NCBI GenBank assembly: GCA_035573715.1
Contig: DATLZZ010000025.1
Coordinates: 1 to 64,000, forward strand
Length of the DNA: 64,000 bases
Source: JACPRL01 sp035573715
GTDB taxonomy: Bacteria > Acidobacteriota > Terriglobia > Acidiferrales > 2-02-FULL-67-57
Direction: 5' to 3'
A program made the position numbers and the translations under genes. The notes below the pieces were generated by a model. It saw only the letters and a list, made by a program, of their open reading frames with translations. It searched no databases and was not told where the DNA came from. Shown here piece after piece: positions 11,568 to 19,337 of this stretch (its first letter is position 1; the number at the start of each line of letters is the position of its first letter).

Positions 11568-12596
11568 CTAGAAGCGCGCCGCGGCCTCGATTTCCCGGCG
11601 GTGATTCTGGAACCAGGCCAGCGTGTGGCGGAGGCCGGCGGCGAAGTCGGTGCGGGGCTGGTAGCCGAGAAGCTCGCGGGCTTTCTCAATGGAGGCGCGG
11701 CGGCGGTCGTGCGTGTCCCAGCGGCGGCGCTGGAGCCGCCGCAGACCGGCCGAGTTGCTCGTCAGCGCGTTGATCTGGTTGGCGAGGTCGATAATCTTCG
11801 TCTCAACGCCGGAGGCGAGGTTGATGGCTTCGCCCACGGCTTGCGGCAGCGCGCCGCAGCGCAGCAGGCCGGAGCAGATGTCGCCGACATAGGTGAAATC
11901 GCGGGTTTCTTCCCCCGTGCCGGTCAGCGGCAGCGGCTGGCTGTTTAAGGCCCAGTACAGGAAATTCGGGATGACGTTGCGATAGCGCCCCGGAATTTCC
12001 CCCGGGCCGTAGACGTTGAACAGGCGGGCGCGCACCACCGGCAGGCCGTGGTAGTGGTGGAAGAAGTTGCAGTAGAGCTCTCCCAGCAGCTTGGTAATCT
12101 GATAGGGCGTGTCGAGGTGGAGTGAGACGAAATCCTCCTTGAGCGGCAGCGGGGCCCGCGCCCCATAGACCGAGCAGCCGGAGGAGGCGTAAACGACCCG
12201 CTCCACCGGCGCCGCCCGCGCCGCCTCCAGCACCCGCAGTGTCCCCCGGCCGTTCACCTCCAGGTCTTCCTCGGGATGCTCGACCGAGTTCTGGTTGGCG
12301 AAGAAGGCCGCGAGATGAAAGACGAAGGCCGGCCTCGAGTCGAAGGCGCGGGCGAGCGCTGCGGCGTCCGTCACGCTCCCTTGAATGAAGGTGAGGCGGT
12401 CGGAGGCAGGCAAATTCCAGCGCTCGGCGGCCGAGAGGTCGTCGAGAACAACCACACGCGCCACCCCGGCCTCCAAAAGAACCCGGCACAGATTGGAGCC
12501 GACGCAACCCGCCCCACCCGTGACAAGGACGATGCGGTCGCGGTAGGCCGCGGCAATCTGCGCGTCCGTACTCTTCGGTCCGAGAGCAGAGTTCAT
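11568..12596 (-). CDS. NAD-dependent sugar epimerase/dehydratase (extended SDR)
   Basis: The 342-residue protein has the Rossmann motif VTGGAGCVGSN at about 25-35. SSGCSVYG and YQITK supply the SDR serine and YxxxK catalytic residues, and RLFNVYGPGE is typical of GalE/UDP-glucuronate decarboxylase-like epimerases. It acts on a nucleotide sugar; the exact substrate cannot be read from sequence. Its ATG overlaps the TGA of the upstream dehydrogenase (ATGA), indicating translational coupling. Part of the envelope-sugar block. Confidence 0.85.
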   Translation of the reverse strand: MNSALGPKSTDAQIAAAYRDRIVLVTGGAGCVGSNLCRVLLEAGVARVVVLDDLSAAERWNLPASDRLTFIQGSVTDAAALARAFDSRPAFVFHLAAFFANQNSVEHPEEDLEVNGRGTLRVLEAARAAPVERVVYASSGCSVYGARAPLPLKEDFVSLHLDTPYQITKLLGELYCNFFHHYHGLPVVRARLFNVYGPGEIPGRYRNVIPNFLYWALNSQPLPLTGTGEETRDFTYVGDICSGLLRCGALPQAVGEAINLASGVETKIIDLANQINALTSNSAGLRRLQRRRWDTHDRRRASIEKARELLGYQPRTDFAAGLRHTLAWFQNHRREIEAAARF

Positions 12597-14779
12597 TCAG
12601 TTGGAGTTTCGAGGGCAGAGAGGTCGACGGGGATGGGGTGGCCGGCGGAGAGCGAGTCGAGCACCAGCAGGGTAGCCAGCGAGCTGGCCAGGATTTCCGC
12701 CAGCGGAATCGGCATGGGGCGCGCGCCGCGGGCGGCCTCCAGAAACGTCTTGACCTCGTCGCGGTAGCCCATGTCTTGCTGGAGGTACCAGTAGGGTCGG
12801 GTGCGGTGGCCGCGATGGAACTGGCCGGTGCGGAAATTGTTGATGACCGCCACGGTGTTTTCTCCAAAGACTTCAACGCGCTCGCGCGCCAGCGTAGTGT
12901 CGCCGATGGTGGTGTAGGTGATGGTGCCCGAGGAGCCGTCGGCGAACTGTACCGCCACGTGGATGTTCTCATCGGCCCGCATCGGCCCGGCGGGATGAGA
13001 AACCGCTTCGGCGTGGACGCGAACCGGCGGAGCGCCGGCGAAGAACGAAAGCAGATCAATGAAGTGGCACATCTCGCTGCGAATGCGCCCGCCGCCTTCG
13101 ACCGGGCTGTAAATCCAGTGGTCGGGCGGGATAGGCGCGGCGTTGACGCGATAGGTCATCACCAGCGGGCCCTGGCGATGGGCGAAGAAGTCTTTCACCC
13201 GGCGCGCCAGCGGCGAGAAGCGACGATTGAAGCCGACGTGCAGCTTGCCGCCGGTGGCGCGCGCCGCGGCCAGCACTTCGCGCAGGCCGGCCTGGTCGAG
13301 CGCCAGCGGCTTTTCCACGAACACCGCCTTGCCGGCCCGAAGGCCGGCGGCGGCCAGCCGGGCGTGGAGGTCGTGGCGGGTGGCGATCAGGAGACAATCA
13401 ATCTGCGGATCCTGGAGCACGGCTTCAGCGTCGCAGGTGCACTGCGCGAAGCCGAACTTGCGCGCCACGTGAGCGGCGCTGGGGCTGGTGGCGGTGCAGA
13501 CGGTTATCATCTTCACGCCGCGGTGACGGAAGTGCGGGAGAAGATACGTCTGAGCAAACTTGCCCGCGCCGATGACGCCGAGGGAGAGCCGCCCCCCTTC
13601 CTTCCGCGGCTCCGAGACAGCTCCGGCGGTAACTGCGCAGAAAGAACGCGGCAGAGCCTTCTCCGTGTCGTAGCTGAACACGATGCCCAGCGGGCGGGCA
13701 CTGGGGTCGTCGAGGACCTTGTAGGCGTCCTCGGCGCGCTCGATGGGGAAGCGGTGGGTGAGGAGGGGTTCGACGCGAACTCCGCCGCTCGCAATCTGTG
13801 CCAGGAACTCTTCCAGGTGACGCCCGGCGGTCCAGCGGACGTGGCTGTAGGGATAGTCGCGGCCGCGCTCGATGACTTCGGGGTCGAAGCTGCCGGGCCC
13901 GAAGGCGCGCGAAAGCATCAGCGAGAGTTCCTTTTCGAAATAGAGCTTGCGCGGGATTTCGAGGGGAAAGACGCCGACGATGACCACGCGGCCGCGCTCG
14001 CGGGCGATGCGGCCGGCGAGCTCGAGCAGGTCGGCGGAGCGCGAGGCGGCGGCGAGGATGACGACGTCGATGCCGTGGTCGGCGGTGAAGCCGGCGGCGG
14101 CGGCTTCCAGGTGCGCGGCCTCGCAGGCGTTTTCGGCGCCCAGCGTGCGGGCCAGCGCGACGCGCTCCGGGTCGATATCGGCGGCGAGGACATGGCAGCC
14201 GGCGGCTTCGAGCAACTGCACGATGAGCAGGCCGACCAGCCCGAGCCCCACCACGGCGACGCGCTCGCCGAGCTGCACGTTGGCCTGGCGGAGGCTTTCG
14301 AGCGCGATGGCGCCCAGCGGCGCCATAGCGGCGTGCTCGAGCGAAACGTTGTCGGGGACGCGGGCGCAGAGCGTGCGCGGCACGTAGACGACTTCAGCGT
14401 GGGCGCCGTGGCCTTCGCCGGCGCAGGCGACGCGATCGCCAAGGCGGAACTCGGTGACCTCGCTGCCCACCTCAATCACCGTGCCGGCCGAGCAGTAGCC
14501 GACCGAGACCGGAGTGTCGAGCCGGTCCATCACCTTGCGGAAAGTTGTGAGCCAGCCTTCCTGACGCGCGCTGCGAATCACCTGGCGGACTTGCTCCGGG
14601 CGCTGGCGGGCTTTTTCGAGCAGGCTGGCGCGGGCCAGCTCCATCATGGCGCGCTCGGTGCCCGGGCTGATGAGCGAGAAGGCGTTGCGCACCAGCACGC
14701 CCTGCGGGCGCAGCGCCGGGATAGGCACTTCCTCCACGCTCAGCGCGCCGGTGCGGTAACTCTGAGTGAGCTGCTTCAT
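12593..14779 (-). CDS. Two-domain oxidoreductase: zinc-type alcohol dehydrogenase fused to Gfo/Idh/MocA
   Basis: The 728-residue protein has an MDR-type dehydrogenase in residues 1-370 (SLISPGTERAMM, VGYCSAGTVIEVG, GDRVACAG, VAVVGLGLVGLLIVQL). The second half (about 395-725) is Gfo/Idh/MocA-type (LGVIGAGKFAQTYLLPH, FVEKPLALD, VGFNRRFSP). Bidomain proteins of this type are common in polysaccharide clusters and are thought to oxidise or rearrange nucleotide-sugar intermediates; the reaction is not established. It heads the set leading to the epimerase gene through a 4-nt ATGA overlap. A TATACT hexamer lies 12 nt before the ATG. Confidence 0.85.
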   Translation of the reverse strand: MKQLTQSYRTGALSVEEVPIPALRPQGVLVRNAFSLISPGTERAMMELARASLLEKARQRPEQVRQVIRSARQEGWLTTFRKVMDRLDTPVSVGYCSAGTVIEVGSEVTEFRLGDRVACAGEGHGAHAEVVYVPRTLCARVPDNVSLEHAAMAPLGAIALESLRQANVQLGERVAVVGLGLVGLLIVQLLEAAGCHVLAADIDPERVALARTLGAENACEAAHLEAAAAGFTADHGIDVVILAAASRSADLLELAGRIARERGRVVIVGVFPLEIPRKLYFEKELSLMLSRAFGPGSFDPEVIERGRDYPYSHVRWTAGRHLEEFLAQIASGGVRVEPLLTHRFPIERAEDAYKVLDDPSARPLGIVFSYDTEKALPRSFCAVTAGAVSEPRKEGGRLSLGVIGAGKFAQTYLLPHFRHRGVKMITVCTATSPSAAHVARKFGFAQCTCDAEAVLQDPQIDCLLIATRHDLHARLAAAGLRAGKAVFVEKPLALDQAGLREVLAAARATGGKLHVGFNRRFSPLARRVKDFFAHRQGPLVMTYRVNAAPIPPDHWIYSPVEGGGRIRSEMCHFIDLLSFFAGAPPVRVHAEAVSHPAGPMRADENIHVAVQFADGSSGTITYTTIGDTTLARERVEVFGENTVAVINNFRTGQFHRGHRTRPYWYLQQDMGYRDEVKTFLEAARGARPMPIPLAEILASSLATLLVLDSLSAGHPIPVDLSALETPTE

Positions 14780-14791
14780 GGAATCGCGCTA

Positions 14792-14797
14792 AGTATA
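14792..14797 (-). promoter_or_regulatory. Candidate -10 element of the two-domain oxidoreductase gene
   Basis: TATACT on the minus strand lies 12 nt before the ATG in the 49-bp gap after wecB. The predicted leader would be only a few bases. No convincing -35 is visible. Confidence 0.4.
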
Positions 14798-14828
14798 GAC
14801 GAAGGGAACCAGGGATGAATACAGACAG

Positions 14829-15947
14829 CTAGCGCTGGAATTCGAGCAGGGCTTCCAGGATGCGGGCGCTGGCCTTGCCGTCGCCATAGGGGTTGCGGAC
14901 CTGGGACATCCTGGCGCGGGCGGCGGCGGAGTCGAGGAGCTCGGCGGCGGCGGCGACGATGGCGGCGGTGTCGGTGCCGACGACGCGGGCGGCGCCGGCG
15001 GCGACGCCTTCGGGGCGCTCGGTCACCTCGCGCATCACCAGCACCGGAACGCCGAGCGAGGGCGCTTCTTCCTGCAAGCCGCCGGAGTCGGTGAGGATGA
15101 GGGTGGCGCGCTTCATCAGGTGGACGAAGGGCTCGTAGTCGAGCGGCTCGTGCAGAGAAATGTTGGAGCGACCCGCCAGCAGCTCGCGCACCGGCTGTTG
15201 CACGTTGGGGTTCAGGTGAACGGGGTAGACGATGTGGGCGTCGGGGTAGCGCTCGGCCAGCGCGCGGATGGCATGACAGAGCGCGCGCAGCGGCCCGCCG
15301 AAACTCTCCCGGCGGTGGGCGGTGACCAGAATCACGCGGCGAGAATCGAGCGGCAGGGAAGCCAAAGGCCCGCGGGCGTAGTCGTAGGGGCGGGCGGCGA
15401 CGTCGAGCAGCGCGTCGATGACGGTGTTGCCGGTCACGCGGATGCGGGAGTCGGGCACGCCTTCGGCGAGCAGGTTTTGTCGAGCGCCTTCAGTCGGGGC
15501 GAAGTGGAGCGTGGCCAGCGCGTCGGCGAGGCGGCGGTTGGCTTCTTCGGGGAAGGGTTGCGCGAGGTCGCGGCTGCGCAGCCCGGCTTCCACGTGCGCC
15601 ACGGGAATGCGCAGGTAAAACGCCGCCAGGCTGGCGACGAACGAAGTCGTAGTATCGCCCTGCACGAGCACCCAGTCGGGTCTTTCCTTCACCAGCACCG
15701 GCTCGAGGTCGGTGAGGATGCGCGCGGTGGAATAGAAGAGCGACTGGTCGGGCTTCATGACGGCGAGGTCGTGGTCGGGGCGGAGGTCGAAGAGGCGCAG
15801 CACCGGATCCAGCAGCTCGCGGTGCTGCCCGCTGACACACACGCCGGAGGTGAAGTCCTGCGGGCGTGCGGCCATTGCCTTGATGACCGGGGCAAGTTTG
15901 ATGGCCTCGGGGCGCGTGCCGAAGATGGAGAGCACTTTCAGCGGCAT
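14829..15947 (-). CDS. wecB: UDP-N-acetylglucosamine 2-epimerase (non-hydrolysing)
   Basis: The 372-residue protein begins with LSIFGTRPEAIKLAPVI and contains QGDTTTS, HVEAGLRS, the PEEANRR motif, VTGNTVIDAL and DSGGLQEEAP, all signatures of WecB/MnaA. It interconverts UDP-GlcNAc and UDP-ManNAc, supplying ManNAc for surface polysaccharide. The start is supported by a perfect TATAAT exactly 8 nt before the ATG with no Shine-Dalgarno, suggesting a leaderless transcript. The next gene downstream on this strand is the two-domain oxidoreductase, with its own candidate -10. Confidence 0.93.
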   Translation of the reverse strand: MPLKVLSIFGTRPEAIKLAPVIKAMAARPQDFTSGVCVSGQHRELLDPVLRLFDLRPDHDLAVMKPDQSLFYSTARILTDLEPVLVKERPDWVLVQGDTTTSFVASLAAFYLRIPVAHVEAGLRSRDLAQPFPEEANRRLADALATLHFAPTEGARQNLLAEGVPDSRIRVTGNTVIDALLDVAARPYDYARGPLASLPLDSRRVILVTAHRRESFGGPLRALCHAIRALAERYPDAHIVYPVHLNPNVQQPVRELLAGRSNISLHEPLDYEPFVHLMKRATLILTDSGGLQEEAPSLGVPVLVMREVTERPEGVAAGAARVVGTDTAAIVAAAAELLDSAAARARMSQVRNPYGDGKASARILEALLEFQR

Positions 15948-15955
15948 GGCGCTTG

Positions 15956-15961
15956 ATTATA
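15956..15961 (-). promoter_or_regulatory. Candidate -10 element of wecB (leaderless start)
   Basis: TATAAT on the minus strand, a perfect -10 hexamer, is followed by 8 nt and the wecB ATG. Transcription would start at about the start codon. Confidence 0.5.
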
Positions 15962-16619
15962 TCGGAACCACTGACCGGTGGGCGGAGCCCGACCCTGAAC
16001 ACGCCGGAGCACGGAGTTGAACGGCGGGCCGTTCACTGGACACCCGGAACCGATGGCCCCGGGATCGCCCGCTTGTGAGCGAATGCACAGCGGGAATCGC
16101 GCCGCAGTCGCCCCCCGTCGCCACCCGCCACAGACGCCGGTGGCCGCTGCCGCGGCCATGACAGGCAAGAATGCCGTCCGACCAACCGTGCGGTTTTTGC
16201 GGTTTTCGCGGTTTTTGCGGTTTTGCCGTTGTCCCAGAACCCCCCAAAAAATACAACCTGAAAAAAAACAACCGCAAAAACAGCAGAAACCGCGAAAACC
16301 GTAGACACAGGGAGGCCGATCCCGCTATGGAGGAAGATGGCTCGCCGGAGTGCCAGCCAGAGCGCGAGAGCCATGAACGCCAGAATCGAAATCAGAAATT
16401 CGAAAACCGGGAAAACAATGCACCAACTCGAGTCACCGACTAAGTGCTTTGGAATCATTATGAGGGAGACAGCGAGTCACCCCTGTCACCCCCTAAGTCC
16501 TTTGGCATGAACGAAAACCGGTAAACCCCCGGGGGTGGGAGCCGCAGTTGGGACTGAAAAGAAACAAGATAGAAGGTGACAGAGCGACTCGAGTCGCCAC
16601 AGCCGGCGGGAACAGCGAC
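15962..16619. other. Intergenic region with repeats, no convincing gene
   Basis: This 660-bp gap between the wecB promoter and the methyltransferase-MTHFR gene contains an inverted pair of 9-bp tandem repeats (16190-16302). It also has two copies of a CTAAGTNCTTTGGNAT motif, at 16440-16456 and 16493-16508. A minus-strand reading frame (16458-16033) has one hydrophobic stretch, but much of it is the repeat translated as FAVSAVFAV-like units. I see no start signal or family resemblance, so no gene is called. Confidence 0.6.
16190..16302. repeat. Four 9-bp tandem repeats with a degenerate inverted copy
   Basis: Positions 16190-16225 read GCGGTTTT followed by T, C, T, G in four consecutive 9-bp units. 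Positions 16270-16302 carry the complementary pattern (units such as ACCGCAAAA), degenerate, after a spacer of about 44 bp that is rich in A runs. Transcribed from either strand, the two halves could fold into a long imperfect hairpin. Confidence 0.75.
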
Positions 16620-18482
16620 CTAGCTGATAACCTCCAGCGCTTCCTCGTATTTCTTGAACGGAGGAATCAGGTAGGCGCCGCGGACGCCGGAAGCAGCGGC
16701 GGACCGCGTCCACGCAAAAAGCTCGCGGGCAAGCGCGAAGCCTTCGTCGCGGGCGCGAGCCCCGGCGGCTTCGAGGCGCTTCAAGACAGCTTCGGGAATC
16801 ACAATGCCGGGCACTTCGTTGTTGAGCCGCTGCGCGAGTTGCAAACTGGTCAGCGGCCACAGCCCGATGAGCACCGGCACGGGCGGCGGGCCGCCGAAGC
16901 GCTCCAGGAAGCGCTCCCACTGCGCGGGGTCAAAAATCGGTTGCGTCATCGCGAAGTGGGCGCCGGCTTCGAGCTTCAAGCGGAAACGACGGATTTCTTC
17001 GTCGAGGTCGTCGGCGGTGGGGTTGAGGGCGACGCCGATGGCAAAATTGGTCGCGCCGCCCAGCGTCTTGCCCGCCCAGTCGTAGCCCTGGTTGAGTCGC
17101 TGGATGATGCGCACCAGCCCGACGGCGTCGACCTCATAGATGCCGGTGACCTGCGGATGATCACCGAGCGAAGGCGGGTCGCCGGTGATGGCCAGCACGT
17201 TGCGCACGCCGCCAACCGACCAGGCGCCCAGCAGCATGGCCTGCAAGCCGATGACGTTGAGGTCACGCGTGGTGAGATGCGGAATCGTTTCCAGCCCGGC
17301 GCGCTCGATAGCCACGGCAAGCATGATGGCGTCCATGCCCAGTCGGGCCAGCGTGCCGCTGTTGATGTCCACGGCGTCGACCCGGCCGGAGGCCCGCAGC
17401 CGCCTGATCGCTTCCAGAATGCGGTCGAGGTGGACGCCTTTGGGCGGGTCCAGCTCGACCGAGACCACGAACTTTCCCGCTTTCAGCTTGCGATACAGGT
17501 TGGATTCGGGTTCCGCGGCGGCGCTCGGCGGCGCTTCCGCCGGAATCCCGGCGGGAACCACGACCCGCGCCGCGGGCCTGGCGCCCGGCTTGCGCTCTTT
17601 CACCGCTTGCGCGATGGCGCGGATGTGGTCGGGCGTGGTGCCGCAGCAGCCGCCGAGAATCGAAGCCCGCAGCGCCGCGGCCTGGCGGGCGAAGTCGGCG
17701 AAGTACTCCGGCGTGGCCCTGGGATAGATGACGCGGTCGCCCATGCGCCGCGGCAGGCCGACGTTGGGCTGGATGGACAGCCGCGCGTCGGTGAGTGCGG
17801 CGAGCAGGCGCAGCACGTTCAGCATGTCCTGCGGGCCGATGCCGCAGTTGGCGCCCACAGCGTCAATCTCCAGCGCCAGCAGGCGCCGGCTGGCCTCGAC
17901 CGCGTCGTCGCCCACCAGCGTGCGCCCTTCGTCGTTGTAGGCCAGCTGGGCGACGATGGGAAGCTGCGAAAAGCTGCGCACGGCCTCAATCGCCCACTCG
18001 AGCTCCTGGGCGCTGGGAAAGGTTTCGAGGATGAAGAGGTCGATGCCACGCTCTTCGAGCGCCATGGCCTGCTCGCGAAAAATGTCGCGCGCCTGCCCGG
18101 CGAGCTCCGCGGCGTCGATCTCCTCCAGCCACCAGGTGCGCCCCAGCGGGCCGATGGAGCCGGCGATGAGCACTTCGGCGCCGGCAGCCTCGCGGGCCTC
18201 GCGGGCAATCTTGACCGCGGCGTGGTTGAGGGTCGCCAGCCGAGCCGCCAGCCCCAGCGGGGCGAGCTTCCAACGATTGGCGCCGAAGGTGTTGGTTTCA
18301 ATCAGTCGGGCGCCGGCCCGGATGTAGTCGAGATGAATGCGGAAGACGGTTTCGGGCTGGGTGAGGTTGACTTCTTCGACCGAGTGGACGGGGCCCAGGC
18401 GCTCATAAATCTGCGAGCCCATGCCGCCGTCGCACACCAGCAGCTCGCGATCCAGCAGGGCGGCAAAGTCGGCCCGTTTCAT
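16620..18482 (-). CDS. Bifunctional homocysteine S-methyltransferase / methylenetetrahydrofolate reductase
   Basis: The 620-residue fusion has an N-terminal homocysteine methyltransferase barrel (residues 1-300). Zinc ligands are Cys213 (GANCGIGP), Cys279 and Cys280 (LGGCCGTTPDH), and the N-terminus reads LLVCDGGMGSQIYERLG. The C-terminal MTHFR barrel (about 330-610) has VSVELDPPKG, ITGDPPSLGDHPQ and FAMTQPIFD. It resembles Bacillus YitJ. The MTHFR half reduces methylene-THF to methyl-THF, and the other half methylates homocysteine to methionine. There is no cobalamin-binding module, unlike MetH. It stands alone; the 3' end borders the repeat-rich region. Confidence 0.9.
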   Translation of the reverse strand: MKRADFAALLDRELLVCDGGMGSQIYERLGPVHSVEEVNLTQPETVFRIHLDYIRAGARLIETNTFGANRWKLAPLGLAARLATLNHAAVKIAREAREAAGAEVLIAGSIGPLGRTWWLEEIDAAELAGQARDIFREQAMALEERGIDLFILETFPSAQELEWAIEAVRSFSQLPIVAQLAYNDEGRTLVGDDAVEASRRLLALEIDAVGANCGIGPQDMLNVLRLLAALTDARLSIQPNVGLPRRMGDRVIYPRATPEYFADFARQAAALRASILGGCCGTTPDHIRAIAQAVKERKPGARPAARVVVPAGIPAEAPPSAAAEPESNLYRKLKAGKFVVSVELDPPKGVHLDRILEAIRRLRASGRVDAVDINSGTLARLGMDAIMLAVAIERAGLETIPHLTTRDLNVIGLQAMLLGAWSVGGVRNVLAITGDPPSLGDHPQVTGIYEVDAVGLVRIIQRLNQGYDWAGKTLGGATNFAIGVALNPTADDLDEEIRRFRLKLEAGAHFAMTQPIFDPAQWERFLERFGGPPPVPVLIGLWPLTSLQLAQRLNNEVPGIVIPEAVLKRLEAAGARARDEGFALARELFAWTRSAAASGVRGAYLIPPFKKYEEALEVIS

Positions 18483-18520
18483 CGCAGTCGTCGCGGCAGC
18501 CCGCGGCGGAATTCGGCGGA

Positions 18521-18555
18521 AAAAAATTCTCCTCTGCCACGCCGTGGCAGAGGAG
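18521..18555 (-). terminator. Intrinsic terminator of the fecR-like gene
   Basis: Perfect 13-base arms CTCCTCTGCCACG / CGTGGCAGAGGAG (18529-18541 and 18543-18555) are followed on the minus strand by AATTTTTT. It starts 24 bp after the stop codon of the FecR-like gene. Confidence 0.85.
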
Positions 18556-18578
18556 AGAAGTTGTGCGTCGGCGAGCGC

Positions 18579-19256
18579 CTAGAGGCCGTTGGGGCTGACG
18601 TTGCTGTCGTTCTCGGTCTGGTTGTAGGCGATGACCACGAGGGCCACGATGCCGCCGATGATGGCGGCGGCGATGCCGGCCTTGGCGCCCGGGCTCAAGC
18701 CGTACGAACCGCCGCCCGCGGCGGCCGCCGGCGGCGGCGGCGTCGCCGTCACGCGCGCACTGCGCCCGGCCGGAACTTCTACGGTGCGATTGCTGCCCCG
18801 CACTTCCACCGAGCCCTTGAGGGCCACGACCACAACCTCGTTCAAACTTGTCTGCCGCACCTGCCACACAGCCTTCTCGCGGGGCACCACTTCCAGGCCG
18901 CCCGCCGTCAGGCTCACGTTTGCGCCCGTTTGCAGGTGAACGCCGCCGCGCGTCAGCTCAATGCTGATGCCGTCGGCGCGGCGCGACGCGCGCGCCTCAC
19001 TGGAGGAATCCAGAAAAATCTTTTCGCTGGCCGAGAGGTAGACGCGGGCCCAGCCCTGGTCGCCGGTGGTCAGCCGGTCGCCGCTGAACAAGGTGGCTTC
19101 CTGCGGCACGGCCACGCCGTTGAGGGTGGCCGGCGCCTTGGCGACCACGCGCCCCATCGTCGCCGGCGAGGCCGCCGACAGCGGGGAGAGTGCCGGACTG
19201 GCCAGCAGCCCGCACAGAACAATCGCTACCACTTGCACGCTGACGCGCTTTTTCAT
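18579..19256 (-). CDS. FecR-domain protein with C-terminal membrane helix
   Basis: I start the gene at MKKRVSVQ (225 residues), which has a Shine-Dalgarno-like AGGGGTG and a typical signal peptide (residues 1-28, LSPLSAASP). The FecR domain (about 30-150) has LFSGDRLTTGDQGWARV, the conserved start of the family, and RQTSLNEVVVVALKGSVEV. A Pro/Ala/Gly linker leads to a hydrophobic segment near the end (GAKAGIAAAIIGGIVALVV). No ECF sigma factor or TonB receptor is adjacent, so this is probably not a classical iron anti-sigma but one of the structural FecR-like proteins frequent in this phylum. Promoter and terminator are both visible, so it is monocistronic. Confidence 0.8.
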   Translation of the reverse strand: MKKRVSVQVVAIVLCGLLASPALSPLSAASPATMGRVVAKAPATLNGVAVPQEATLFSGDRLTTGDQGWARVYLSASEKIFLDSSSEARASRRADGISIELTRGGVHLQTGANVSLTAGGLEVVPREKAVWQVRQTSLNEVVVVALKGSVEVRGSNRTVEVPAGRSARVTATPPPPAAAAGGGSYGLSPGAKAGIAAAIIGGIVALVVIAYNQTENDSNVSPNGL

Positions 19257-19290
19257 GGGCCCACCCCTGACATAGCACTCGCCACCGCGG

Positions 19291-19319
19291 ATTATGCGAG
19301 TCGCCTGCACCAGTGTCAA
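19291..19319 (-). promoter_or_regulatory. Sigma-70-type promoter of the fecR-like gene
   Basis: On the minus strand a perfect TTGACA (19319-19314) is separated by 17 bp from CATAAT (19296-19291). The start codon is 34 nt further on. Confidence 0.75.
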
Positions 19320-19337
19320 GAAAAAAACTTCGCTTCC

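Noticed and set aside
12638..14818. Plus-strand ORF of 726 codons opposite the two-domain oxidoreductase
   Set aside because: Shadow frame; the minus strand encodes clear dehydrogenase and Gfo/Idh motifs.
16033..16458. Minus-strand ORF with a hydrophobic helix in the repeat-rich gap
   Set aside because: Much of its apparent protein is the translated 9-bp repeat, there is no start signal, and it overlaps another equally poor frame.
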